From Callorhinus ursinus (lineage: Eukaryota > Chordata > Mammalia > Carnivora > Otariidae), in the NCBI RefSeq assembly GCF_003265705.1, contig NW_020312785.1, forward strand, positions 127,601,514-127,665,513: a stretch of DNA of 64,000 bases, written 5' to 3'. A program made the position numbers and the translations under genes. Positions 1 through 9,824 of the stretch are shown piece by piece; position 1 is the stretch's first letter, and each line of letters begins with the position of its first letter. Below the pieces are notes generated by a model. The model was not told the origin of the DNA. It was given only the letters and a program-made list of their open reading frames with translations, and did no database searches.

Positions 1-577
1 TGGAAATCAAAAGGTGAAATGAATTTTTATATAAATGAGAAATTTATTATAAAATCAAGGCCTGAAGTAACAGAAAATTCTATGAAACTATTTTGAATTT
101 TTATTAACTACCCATGTTTCAAGAGAAGGCACCTCTTATAAATTGAAAATCCACTGACACTTTAAACCTTATCTGGGACAATCAATGGAAAGAGAAAAGA
201 AAATAGATCAGTGAGAGCTTGAAAGGAAAATTTTATTTAGCTTTTCTGTTAAATAAAAGAAAATTTAATGCTAAGAGGATAGATAAGGGCGACAATATTC
301 TAGATTTATGTGTTACAAAATAATGAGCACCGAAAGACTCTAGAATACTATTAGATAAAACTGAATTATTTGATAGCAGTTTCAACCCAATAAAAATGGA
401 AAACCACACTTAATAAAATAACTCAAATATGACAAAGGTATTATGAATAAAATAAAGTTGTCACAATAGGTCAACTTGTTACTCAATCCTTTAACAAAGC
501 TTTAACAACAGCTTAACCATGGTGAGTGAGCACATGAAATTGAATTAATTTCAATTTTTAAAGTATTAAAAATTTAA

Positions 578-618
578 AGTATTTTTAAAGTTTCTATTAA
601 ATAGAAACTTTAAATACT
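578..618. repeat. Imperfect inverted repeat, hairpin-capable
   Basis: The right arm ATAGAAACTTTAAATACT is complementary to the left arm, which carries two extra T bases, around a very short AT spacer. Such hairpins are common in AT-rich sequence; no function is claimed. Confidence 0.7.
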
Positions 619-708
619 CTGAAAGTTTTACCCTTTGTTATATGTATTCCAAAATGCTCTTATGAATCAAAGAAGCATGTTTATGCTAATCTTCAAATTT
701 CAGTTTTT

Positions 709-730
709 AGATAAAAGTATACTTTTATCT
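709..730. repeat. 22-base perfect palindrome
   Basis: AGATAAAAGTA is followed directly by its exact reverse complement. It is AT-rich and without spacer, so it is probably chance or a slippage product. Confidence 0.85.
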
Positions 731-1685
731 TAGTATATTTATATAATCTTAGTATACTTCATTTTAATACTCAACTTTATACTTCTTGAAAATCTTATTA
801 AAACCTATATACACAATAAAAATCTCAAGTTTTTTCCATTATAGGATATATCACATAATTAGAATATAAAATGACAAATGTGAGTAAAATCTCAACATCT
901 AGCCAGAAATCACAATTCCATTATTAATTTCTTTAGGGTAATTTTAAAATATGCATTCATAAAAGGTGGTGGTATGCAAACACCATTATATTATCATGAA
1001 TGTAAAACTGTACATCCAATATTGCTTACTCAATTTATTTGCATACCTGATAGAATTGTGACAATTTAGATGAAATTATCTCCGCAGGACTCTAGGCGAT
1101 TTTTATTTTAGTTTTGCACATTTATGAATAGTCCAGATGGGACAATATTATTTTTATCATCAGAAAAATAATAGTCATTTGCAGAACTTAACTTCTAAGT
1201 AAATAAATAATTAAAGATGTTTTCCAAAGAGAAAATTAGTAAGCCATGCAGTTTGTACTGGAATTTCTTTACTTTATAGTTTTCATGAGAGGGTAAAGCA
1301 TGGAATCTCTGGAATATGATAAAGTCTACACACTTAAGCAACTTTTAACTACAGAATACCCTTTTGCCACTTTTGTATCTTCTCATCTCGAAAAAATGTG
1401 CAACAAAAAGAAATGTATTTCTGGAATAACAGTGATAAATTATACAAGACCTATTTACATGACTCTATTCTCTACAAAATATTTTCAGCAGTTATTTGGT
1501 AAAGAGAACTTAAGGAAACTCAGATTTGTTGTAATAATGTAAGTTAGGTAGTTTAAAAAATAACAACTCAACAACATAAGAATACATCCAAATGTAGGAT
1601 ATAATTTTGTGACACTAGAATTTACGTTTACCAGAGAAATTTGTATGTTGCTGATAATGGGGACAGGTGACTTTATGGATAGAAT

Positions 1686-1815
1686 TATTTGGTAAGTGTC
1701 TTAGTCCCTTTGATTCCTGGCTACCTTATTTATAAAATAGAATAATATATTCTTTGCAGAGTTGTTGATTGGGATTTAATAGATGATATATATAAATCAC
1801 CTGGAACAATAAATA
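1686..1815 (+). repeat. Possible MIR fragment
   Basis: The order is like the MIR core and 3' part: a spot like CTTATTTATAAAATAGAAT (MIR: tcatctgtaaaatggggat), then a GTTGTTGA-like block and a CCTGGAACAATAAATA ending. Highly diverged. Confidence 0.4.
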
Positions 1816-2493
1816 CTAACTCACTTTTTGTTCTCTTTGCATTTTTTTATGACCACTTATATTTAGGCATCAAATAGACAATACAGATGGAGGAAAGTAT
1901 TAAATTTTATTGCGTTTGAACAATGAAGCATATTATGCATATTACTTATTAAGATACAGCAAGCATTGGTGGTGTCTTAGGTAGATTTCCAGGAAGTAGA
2001 TGCAGATGATTTTGTGGGCGAGTCCTGCAGTCCATTTTGCAAGTATGAACATTCAAGAAGGAGAATAAAACAATTTCCATATCTTTCTCTAAATAAAAAT
2101 GATAATGTTCTCAACTAAGAATTTGTAGGATCCTTTATTCTTAGGAATTCCATTTTTAGCTTGGTTTCTGTGTGTAAAGGAATTACCATTAATAGGTATA
2201 TGAGGCTTGGAATTGGGCTCCTTTCTTACTTGTGAACAGGTCTAAAAAAGTACACTTTTAGAGTGGGGAGGTGGAGGAATATGTACAGGGAATAATATGT
2301 TTCTATATTAATGTAAGGTACTAACGCAGTTGTGAGGTCGATTGCCCATAGTAAGATCCACCTGCAGATAAAGGTGAGCATTCCTCTGAAGTATCATTCC
2401 AGACCAAACTAATATGACCTAAACGAAGTGTTCTTACTTATTCACGGTTGTTTTTAGAGACTTTTACTAGAAAGAGCCTTGGGAAAAAATAAT
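1816..2493. other. Intronic sequence, nothing recognised
   Basis: Read on both strands without finding repeat-family text, a splice-flanked open frame or low-complexity structure. Confidence 0.55.
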
Positions 2494-2595
2494 ATGAATA
2501 GAAAATGTAGCAATAAATTTTGTTAAGCACCATATTGATCAATGCCTTGTTGGCAATATGATAGGATTTTTTTATGTTCTCTTAAAATGATTTCT
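2494..2595. repeat. Direct repeat, copy A (partner at 3860-3959)
   Basis: Begins ATGAATAGAAAATGTAGCAA and ends CTTAAAATGATTTCT. It shares nearly every base with 3860-3959, differing by a few substitutions and small indels. It is not a repeat family I recognise. Confidence 0.9.
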
Positions 2596-2639
2596 CTCTT
2601 TGAGTAAAGAAAGGCACAGTTTCTGCAGAATATTCATTC

Positions 2640-2895
2640 TGAGAAGGCAGTAGACTTCAGAAGTGCAGGTATGTAAATGAATAAGACCTGAGTTTGATTG
2701 CTAGTTTGACCATTTAATAGTTGTATGACCTTCATCACACTATTTAATCGATGTTATCCTCAATTTCCACATTTATAAGAAGAAGATAATGGCAACATCC
2801 CTGTGATTGTAAGGAAAAATTAAACAAGAAAATGCATATAAAGACTTTACCACACTACTAGCCCATAATAAATACACTGATAAAATGATTTTAAA
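2640..2895 (+). repeat. MIR SINE, full-length-like and diverged
   Basis: Successive blocks match MIR: a GACCTGAGTTTGATTGCTAG head, then TTGTATGACCTTCATCACACT, TCCTCAATTTCCACATTTATAAG, GATAATGGCAACATCCCTGTG, and an ending like CCCATAATAAATACAC. An ancient mammalian SINE. Confidence 0.8.
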
Positions 2896-3859
2896 ATAAT
2901 CAATTTGAGAGAACTCATTCCTATTACTAGGATTTGAAAATTTTGACCATTCTAAATTTTGTCTGGGACTGGCTCTGATTTGAGTTTCTAAGCCAGGCAT
3001 GACTGACTTTTGTCCTGGTTTCTTTCTATGATATCATTTATTATTCCTCCAAAAGAAGTTTGTCAATGTAAACATAGGTAAAGGAAAACACCAAAGCTGC
3101 TACCATTATCTCCAACAATACAAACTTAAAGAAAAACAACTTGAAATTGAATCATACTGTGCTTAAGAAGGTATCACCTAAATGTCAAACATAAGGTTAA
3201 GAAGTTCAAAATAGAGGCTGTGAAATATATGTTTTTAAGCAGGACTTAAGAAACACATTTTGTCTTACTAGTTCATCTTATGCCTATAGAATTTAGTAAT
3301 TCTCAATTATTTTCTGATGACTATTTTTGTTTTGTTTTTACATATCTTTGACCAATAACATCCAAGATGAACTATTTGCCATACAGTAGAAAGAGAAATA
3401 TGGAGTCCTTTCTAATTAGACTATTTTAGCTTAGCCATACTAAAAAGAACAAAGCAAGGTAGAAATAATTTCCAATTTAAAAATGTACTGTTTTTCTTCT
3501 CATTATTTGGTAGCCTTGAAGCAAACTACAAATTTATATTAAAAAATCTTCATGATGCCAAGTCATGAGAACAGATCAAAATTCAGGCTCATTTTTAAGT
3601 GACATTAAATTTAGACAAAATGTATCTTATTTATCAAACATGAAGTATCCAACCAGAATACAAGATTGTAATATTTTGTTTGCTATTGATTTAGCTTTCC
3701 TAAGGAATCCACCCCTCCTCTCCCTCACCTCTCCTTGCTTTTCCTAATAAAGTTGCATTTGCTTCCAAAAGTATTTTTGTGCTATTTTTAGTATCCGTTT
3801 ACTCCAAAACTCAACATACACTTTCCCCAAAATGTATTCTAAAACACTTAAACAAACAA
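2896..3859. other. Intronic sequence, nothing recognised
   Basis: No repeat family or exon was recognised. Small open frames here lack splice context. Confidence 0.55.
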
Positions 3860-3959
3860 ATGAATAGAAAATGTAACAATAAATTTTGTTAAGCACCATA
3901 TTGATCAATGCATTGTTGGCAATATAAGATTTTTTTTACATTCTCTTAAAATGATTTCT
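3860..3959. repeat. Direct repeat, copy B (partner at 2494-2595)
   Basis: Begins ATGAATAGAAAATGTAACAA and ends CTTAAAATGATTTCT in the same orientation as copy A, about 1.37 kb away. Sequences outside the two blocks do not match. Confidence 0.9.
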
Positions 3960-4471
3960 AATACTAATACATTTGCTAGTGTTTTCACTAGCAAGTTTAA
4001 ACAATCTTTAAGTACTGACAGATCATACTTTATTGTTCAAACACCTAGTTCATAAGATATGTATTTTTCTCAATTTAACTGCAATCTTACTAACCAACTG
4101 AAGCCCCTTAACATGCAAAAACAAAAACTCTAAATATTGTTTTATATAAAATTTAAAAGGATGTCCATTTCCAAAAAACATTAAAGTTGAACATCAAGGA
4201 ACACTAACATCAACTTTTTCAAATTATAACAAATATCTTGGAGGGTCATGAAAACAATCCTAATACAATTAAATATATACAACAAACAAAATTTCCCCTT
4301 TTCATCCAAAATGCTGTGAGAAATTATTCAATGTACTGTGCTGATAAAGCTTTTATTTAATGTTCTGTCCTGGTTTTAAAAATAGATTAGTCTATTCTTT
4401 TATATTTACATCTGCAGGTACACAAATAACTTAAGTTGATGATGTAAAATTGAGAATATATTTTTAGAAAA
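3960..4471. other. Intron just downstream of the zinc-finger exon
   Basis: Unique AT-rich sequence. I looked for an alternative first exon of the shorter ZNF385D form (coding MRNIMYF, from memory) on the minus strand of 1-4471 and did not find one. Confidence 0.5.
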
Positions 4472-4477
4472 ACTTAC
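4472..4477 (-). other. Splice donor of the zinc-finger exon
   Basis: The minus strand reads CAATG then GTAAGT, a full-strength U1 donor consensus, immediately after the last open codons of the exon. The split codon begins with G. As I remember it, the next coding exon of ZNF385D starts so that this codon becomes Gly before TCQSPALPALV, which would join in frame; that exon is not in the window. Confidence 0.8.
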
Positions 4478-4696
4478 CATTGTCATTTTTCAGGATCCCA
4501 TTGCTCAGTTGTTTTAATCTCTTTTGATGTGATTTGCCATTGTAGTGGATTTGTGCTTGAGCTGCCGAATTCAGCTGAATGTTACAAACATTGCACAAAG
4601 TGAAATTGGTATGTTTCTTTTCTCTTTCAGGTTTTTCTTCAAAGTCATCAGGTAAAAATTCAGCCTCACTTTCTCCATCGTGTGCACATGTGAAAT
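4478..4696 (-). CDS. ZNF385D: Internal coding exon of a ZNF385-family zinc-finger gene (probably ZNF385D, extended N-terminal form)
   Basis: The exon is read on the minus strand from 4696 down to 4478: 219 bases, 73 codons, open throughout, starting and ending in phase 1, so it could be skipped without a frameshift. It begins FTCAHDGESEAEF, passes an acidic stretch (LPDDFEEKPE), a basic EREKKH stretch, then one zinc finger starting CNVCNIQLNSAAQAQ with spacing C-x2-C-x12-H-x5-H, followed by a basic KSHQKRLKQL tail. That spacing is the U1/JAZ-type finger used by ZNF385 proteins, which are nuclear and linked to double-stranded RNA or DNA binding and p53-related regulation. ZNF385B has a related but clearly different first finger (from memory), so the D paralogue fits better; a huge AT-rich intron also fits ZNF385D. 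Family assignment is firm, paralogue moderate. The first M of the open frame (4733) lies in the intron and is not a start. Remaining exons lie outside the window. Confidence 0.8.
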
Positions 4697-4714
4697 CTAG
4701 GAGTGCAAAGGAAT
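4697..4714 (-). other. Splice acceptor of the zinc-finger exon
   Basis: Reading the minus strand, TTCCTTTGCACTCCTAG precedes the exon. AG is at 4698-4697. The tract is pyrimidine-rich but interrupted. The phase it sets (two bases, AT, completing a split codon) matches the donor phase. Confidence 0.75.
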
Positions 4715-4939
4715 TTATGAACAGGCGGATCAAGACTTCTGGATTCTTTCATAGTACTGAATTGGATAGCAAATAAGCATTGTTCTAGATAATAAGAATT
4801 CAAAATTTCCACTTCCTCCCTTTTTAGTGCATCACTTTCATACTATCTAAAGTAGTTAGCTTCTTTAATAGAATACAAATGAGAAATATTTCACTTTTTT
4901 TTTCTATGTCAAATAGTGGGTTAAAGGTCTGAAAAGGGT

Positions 4940-5110
4940 CTAACATACATTCATTCAATCATTTGACAAGAGAATAGGCACTATAGATTTTCCTGTCTCA
5001 TAGCTGAAGAAACTAAGGTTTAGAGTAGTTAAATAACTTGCCTAGGCTCACACAGCAAATAAATGGTACAGTGGGATAGAAGTTTTATTAATCTCCAAAT
5101 CCCAAATTCT
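4940..5110 (+). repeat. MIR SINE fragment
   Basis: Contains AGCTGAAGAAACTAAGGTTT, AGTTAAATAACTTGCCTAGG and TCACACAGCAAATAAATGG, the conserved block that in MIR reads as gaaactgaggc, aacttgcccaagg and tcacacagct. Confidence 0.75.
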
Positions 5111-5670
5111 TCATCGTCTTGTTCTCTAACAGGTATTAATGTATTAGATATTCCCCTTTTGATTCAACTAAATAACTTTCTCTTGTTTATCTATTCCTTG
5201 CACATTAAGTAAAGTCACTTATATCTGGATGGATACATCCTACAAATACAAAAATGCTGAAATTGTTTCAGTGCCTAAAATTTTGTATTTTATACCTGGA
5301 GCACAAAAGTGATTCTGAATACCCAAGATATCTACATAAGTAGGGTGAAAAAAAGTGTAACTTATCTGTGGATTACAATGAAATATATTATTTTGGGATA
5401 AATATATGCTTTGTATACTCAAATCCAAGAGAAAAGGGCAACTGATAATTCCAGTACCTCTGGCTTTAACATTTAACTACTGCAATACATGTTTTACTAT
5501 TCATTTAGAAATTACTTAAAATAATGGCTCCTTTCTAAAATTTTTCTATGTTTTCACTACATGGGACTCTGTACAACTCTTATGGTCCAGGTTTGGGACC
5601 ATTCCAATTTTCCAGATTTCTCAAGGATTTATTTTATTGTCATTGAAAATATTGGCAGAGGAAAGCAACA
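5111..5670. other. Intronic sequence, nothing recognised
   Basis: No repeat family or splice-flanked open frame seen. Confidence 0.5.
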
Positions 5671-5800
5671 ATTATTTTAACATGCATTTATTAATTGCTT
5701 ACTGTGTGGCAGGCAATCTTCTAGGTGCTGGAGATAAACTGATAAGATGAGGATGGTCCTTACCATTATTCAACTTACTGATAATGATAAGAAGTTCATT
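5671..5800 (+). repeat. Ancient L2/L3-like fragment
   Basis: TTGCTTACTGTGTGGCAGGC, ATCTTCTAGGTGCTGGAGAT and GTCCTTACCATT resemble the widespread old repeat reading gcctactgtgtgccaggc, gttctaggtgctggggat and gtccctgccctc. Confidence 0.65.
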
Positions 5801-6161
5801 AGAAGATGGGCTTTGGCATCAGGTGAATGAGATAATAAATGCTAAAATAATTTTAACAATCAAAATTTTTCTACTAAATCAAGCCAAACACCTAATACTT
5901 GAATCAAAGAATATTGAAGTATCTAATTTCCAAAAGGAGTAAAAGCATATAATTCATACTTTTGGGAGGAGCCATTTATTTAAAATATGTTAACCTCTTT
6001 TTAAGAAGGAAGCTTCATCTTTCTTACTCAGGTAGCCCTATTACAAAATATTAAACATATAATTTAAGTGGTCATATTGAAAAGAAAATAGATTTTGTGA
6101 AATGATTACATAATCTTAGTTAAAGCAAAATATATAAAAAATATTAGCTCTTCTTATTTTA

Positions 6162-6337
6162 TTTTAAGATTTTATTTATTTATTTATTTGAGAGAGAGAG
6201 CACAAGAGGGGGAGGAAGAGGGAGAAGTAGGCGCCTCATTGAGCGGGGAGCCTGATGTGGGACTCAACCCAAGGACCTTGGGATCATGACCAGAGCTGAA
6301 GGAAGACATTTAACCAACTGAGCCACCCAGGTGCCCC
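6162..6337 (-). mobile_element. Can-SINE (tRNA-derived), minus strand
   Basis: Opens with AAGATTTTATTTATT, a GAGAGAG tract and CACAAGAGGGGGAGG, and closes with CTGAGCCACCCAGGTGCCCC, the reverse of the SINE head. The flanks TAGCTCTTCTTATTTTA (6145-6161) and TAGCTTTTCTTATTTTA (6338-6354) form a 17-base target-site duplication with one mismatch. Confidence 0.95.
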
Positions 6338-6512
6338 TAGCTTTTCTTATTTTATATTAAAGAAAATAATTTAAGTATCTACTCCAGGTTTGTATTCAGA
6401 ATGTTTCAAAACTTCTCTTGCTAGAGCTGATTTATATTTTTAAAGTCAAAAGACTTTAAATACCATGAAAAAGATTAAGTGAATGACGGTGCATTTAATC
6501 ACTGTGATATTG

Positions 6513-6709
6513 GGGTGCCTGGGTGGCTCAGTCGTTGAGCGTCTGCCTTCAGCTCAGGTCATGATCCCAGGGTCCTGGGATCGAGCCCCACATCGGGCTC
6601 CCTGCTCCGCGGGAAGCCTGCTTCTCCCTCTCCCACTCCCCCTGCTTGTGTTCCCTCTCTCGCTGTGTCTCTCTCTGTCAAATAAATAAGTAAAATCTTT
6701 AAAAATAAT
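6513..6709 (+). mobile_element. Can-SINE, plus strand
   Basis: Head GGGTGCCTGGGTGGCTCAGT, CT-rich body and AAATAAATAAGTAAAATC tail. Target-site duplications AATCACTGTGATATTG (6497-6512) and AATCATTGTGATATTG (6710-6725). It forms an inverted pair with the copy 175 bases to its left. Confidence 0.95.
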
Positions 6710-6725
6710 AATCATTGTGATATTG

Positions 6726-8234
6726 TATAGCCAATGAAACAGATCGGAAAAATTTGTAACATGGGAAATTCTTTCTATATAATTAAAAAACAAACACAGG
6801 ATGTAAATTTACAAATGTTGACACTATGTAAAACACAAATAAAACTTAGAAAAAATGATAGTAGTTGATTCCAAACGGTAATTAGAGTTAGCGTTTTTTC
6901 TACATCTTTTCCTCATTTTCAAAATTTTACATAATGGCCACTTACATTTATTATTTTAAAAGTCAATATATTTGAAAGAAATAAGCCAAAAAAAGAGAAC
7001 CTGTATCCTACTGAATGAATGGTAGCTTTGTCAGAACTAGGCCAAACTACACAGACAGTCCCAGTACATGAGCCTCTGTGATACATCATTTTTAATAAAT
7101 ATATGCCTATGTTTGGAAGGAAACATTTTCTTCCTTGGTTCACATTTCCACCTTGACCTATAAAATAAGAATGTCTGCCAACAATTTAGTAGGAGAAAAT
7201 ACTGGAGAAGATTTTTTCTACCAAGGCTATGAGATTTATTTGCTTACATGTGAAGGGTTCCCTGATTACTAAAGAAACTGAAGACTAGGTCACCAGAGTT
7301 GATAATTAATTTTGCACCAGGAGGGGGAGAGGCAAGGATAACAACTCTTAAAGGAAGTAGAAAGTAAGATATATTAACCATGTGGCATGAACATTAGGAA
7401 AAAAAGGAAATCTTGAATAAATTCTTGTGACTGGGGTCACAAGACATTTATAGAATTTGCAAGAAAACAGCAATGTTTCAAATGGCATTCTCTAAAGTAG
7501 GAGGTGATATGCATAAGTAATTTTTTACTCCTCATGTGGTAAAATTATCACTTAACTTCTGGAAGGGAAATTTTGTTCATTTGAGTTTCACCGAGAAAAA
7601 AAAATTCAGTGGCCCTACATAGGCTTTAGGTAACTAGCTTGGAACCCAAACTATTTTATCAATTAACTCATTTTTTTCCACCTAACCGCTATCCCTCAGA
7701 ACCACTGAAGACACTTTGAAAGTCTGTGGCTTTACATAATAATGTGGATCTAGACCGTATCATGTAATAGGTTTAAGGATTAAAATTATCCTAGGAATGA
7801 TTACTGTAGGAATTAGGTATTTGCTTGTGTGCATGTGTGCATGTGTGTGTGTGTTTTAAGATTTGTAGACAAAAAGTTTAAATTAATCCTATGATCATAG
7901 AAATCAAAGGTGGGGTATATAAGAGAACTCATCTTTGGTAAACTATATTAAACCATGTATCTGAGCATAATTTGAGCAAAATAAAAGTGGAAACAATATT
8001 TTTCCTGGGAAGCAACAGGGTTCTTGAAGTTGATTTATAGTACATTGTTTTGACCCACTTGGGAACCTTCTGAGGTAGAAGTTTACATGTCAACACTTGA
8101 ACCAAAGCACCAGCTTTTGGCATTAAGACTATCCTGAAAATTGCTGATCTTTTCTTCCCCACATTACCCCCAGGGTAACAGGCCATAACCCTGGTGGACC
8201 CTAAGTTTGGTGTAACCCAACTTATTAATAATCA
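6726..8234. other. Intronic sequence with a small TG-rich tract
   Basis: A TGTGTGCATGTGTG-type tract lies at about 7825-7855. Otherwise no repeat family or exon was recognised. Confidence 0.5.
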
Positions 8235-9105
8235 AAAGTTGGGGAGTACACATAGAAGCCAATTGAAGGAGGTCCCAATGACCAAAGCTGGAACAACCAA
8301 CTAAATACCATATTATTGGATTATAGTCCAAAGTATAAAATACTTTATACTTTAAATATAAAATATCAAGGAATATATACTGATATTAAAAAATAAATGG
8401 GGAAGAAGATGCAAACCCCCCATGAAGAAGTGATCCAAACAGTTTAAATAGATACCCTTCCTCAAGAAGGATGGAACATTACTCCTTACCCCTTAAGAAC
8501 AGGCTACACTTAGTGACTTGCTTCCAAATAATAAAGTAACTCAATAGTGGAAAAACTTGACAAACACTACCTCAGCTATGTAATCAAGGCTAACAACAGT
8601 GATAAGTCATGTGGACAGCATGTATTCTTGATATGACAGGTTGAGAATGGTTTTTCACCTCTACATGTCTTCCTCAGAAAAACACATAACCCAAGTCAAA
8701 GCACGAGAAAAACACCAGACAAAAAAATGAAGGACATGCTACAAAATACCTATTACTCCTGAAAATTGTCAAGGTCATCAAAAACAAAGTTTGAGAAATT
8801 ATCACAGCCCAGAGGAGCCAAAGGAAATATTAAAAGTAAATGAAAGGTGGTATCTTGGATGGAGTCCTGAAAGAGAGTCAGAACGCTGGGTTAAGGAAAA
8901 AAAAAAAAGAAAAGAAATAAAATCTAAATAAATTATGCAGTTTCATTAATATTAATATATTATTATTAGTCCAATAGTTGTGACAAATGGACCATACTAA
9001 TCTGTCAACAAGAGAAGAAATTGGGTTGGTGGGGTATATGGGAACTCTAGTAACTTGGCAACTTTTCTACACATTTAAAACTATTCTAAAATAAAATATT
9101 TATTT
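8235..9105 (+). mobile_element. Old LINE-1 (L1M class) 3' end
   Basis: Text such as AACATTACTCCTTACCCCTT, CAAACACTACCTCAGCTATG, AACAGTGATAAGTCATGTGG and GGGGTATATGGGAACTCT, ending AAACTATTCTAAAATAAAAT, matches the 3' UTR of L1M elements as I know it. Diverged; the left boundary is approximate. Confidence 0.8.
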
Positions 9106-9359
9106 ATTTTAGATTGGGGAAAGGTCAGGGACCATTCTCTCTCTTCTTGATGCATCAAGCCAGAATTTCTTTGGAACTTCTATACACTGGGAAAGAACTA
9201 AGAAAGAAGCTTCTCTTCTTTTCTTCATCCCTTGCTCATTTATTTCCAAGCAGGAAAAATAAATTGTGTGATTGGGAGGGTGAGGGAAAGGATCACTGCC
9301 TCATGTGTGGCCAACCATCGTGGCTCTGTATTTCAAATTCACTTAAAATTACATTTTCT

Positions 9360-9472
9360 GGGGTGCCTGGCTGACTCAGACAGAAAAGCATGTGACTCCA
9401 AGAGGGGTCATAAGTTTGAACCACATGTTGGGTGTAGAGATTACTTAAATAAAAATAAAACTTTTAAAAAAC
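9360..9472 (+). mobile_element. Short, older Can-SINE without CT-rich body
   Basis: Head GGGTGCCTGGCTGACTCAGA, then GGTCATAAGTTTGAACCACA, GGGTGTAGAGATTACTTAAA and an A-rich tail. Flanked by TTACATTTTCT at 9349-9359 and 9473-9483. It lacks the usual (CT)n segment. Confidence 0.85.
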
Positions 9473-9670
9473 TTACATTTTCTTCTCTTCTCAGTTGCGA
9501 TATGTGAACTTAAAGTATAAAGGCTCACATCCTTGATGGAAGGCCCAGAATTTTCCAGCTGCCCTGCATATAACTGGGGAGGTAAATTCAATTCAGACAG
9601 GAAAGGGTGGGAAATCCAATATGGACCATGGTTCCAAGCAATTTTCTTGAATTCAATTTGCCTATTAAAT

Positions 9671-9690
9671 AACCAACCAACCAACCAACC
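9671..9690. repeat. (AACC)n microsatellite
   Basis: About five tandem AACC units. Confidence 0.8.
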
Positions 9691-9769
9691 CATTAATGAA
9701 AAATTTAACACATCTTCTGAGGCCTTTTGTCTATTTATGATAAATTCCAATCAGGATGAAGAATAAGCT

Positions 9770-9772
<3 letters not shown>

Positions 9773-9822
<50 letters not shown>
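9773..9822. repeat. (CA)25 microsatellite
   Basis: Fifty uninterrupted bases of CA. Such a pure tract is normally length-polymorphic. Confidence 0.97.

Positions 9823-9824
<2 letters not shown>

Larger units (their letters stand above)
1..1685. other. AT-rich intronic sequence, nothing recognised
   Basis: No splice-flanked open frame, Can-SINE or L1 text was recognised. An 80-codon open frame at 1300-1542 has no family resemblance or exon signals. Two short inverted repeats are listed separately. Confidence 0.6.

Noticed and set aside
1300..1542. 80-codon plus-strand open frame
   Set aside because: No domain, no Kozak or splice context, AT-rich chance frame.
4464..4733. Reading the ZNF385-like open frame as a complete small protein starting at the Met at 4733
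   Set aside because: The first 12 or so codons fall before a good acceptor and the last few after a perfect donor, so the Met and stop are intronic.
6513..6590. tRNA-like heads of the Can-SINEs as tRNA genes
   Set aside because: They carry A- and B-box-like text but are fused to a CT-rich body and A-tail with target-site duplications, and do not fold as intact tRNAs.
6483..6689. Open frames over Can-SINEs (also 6554-6793, 21607-21897, 22484-22759, 31880-32074, 48235-48473, 49320-49646)
   Set aside because: They are translations of SINE sequence and recur wherever a copy lies; not genes.
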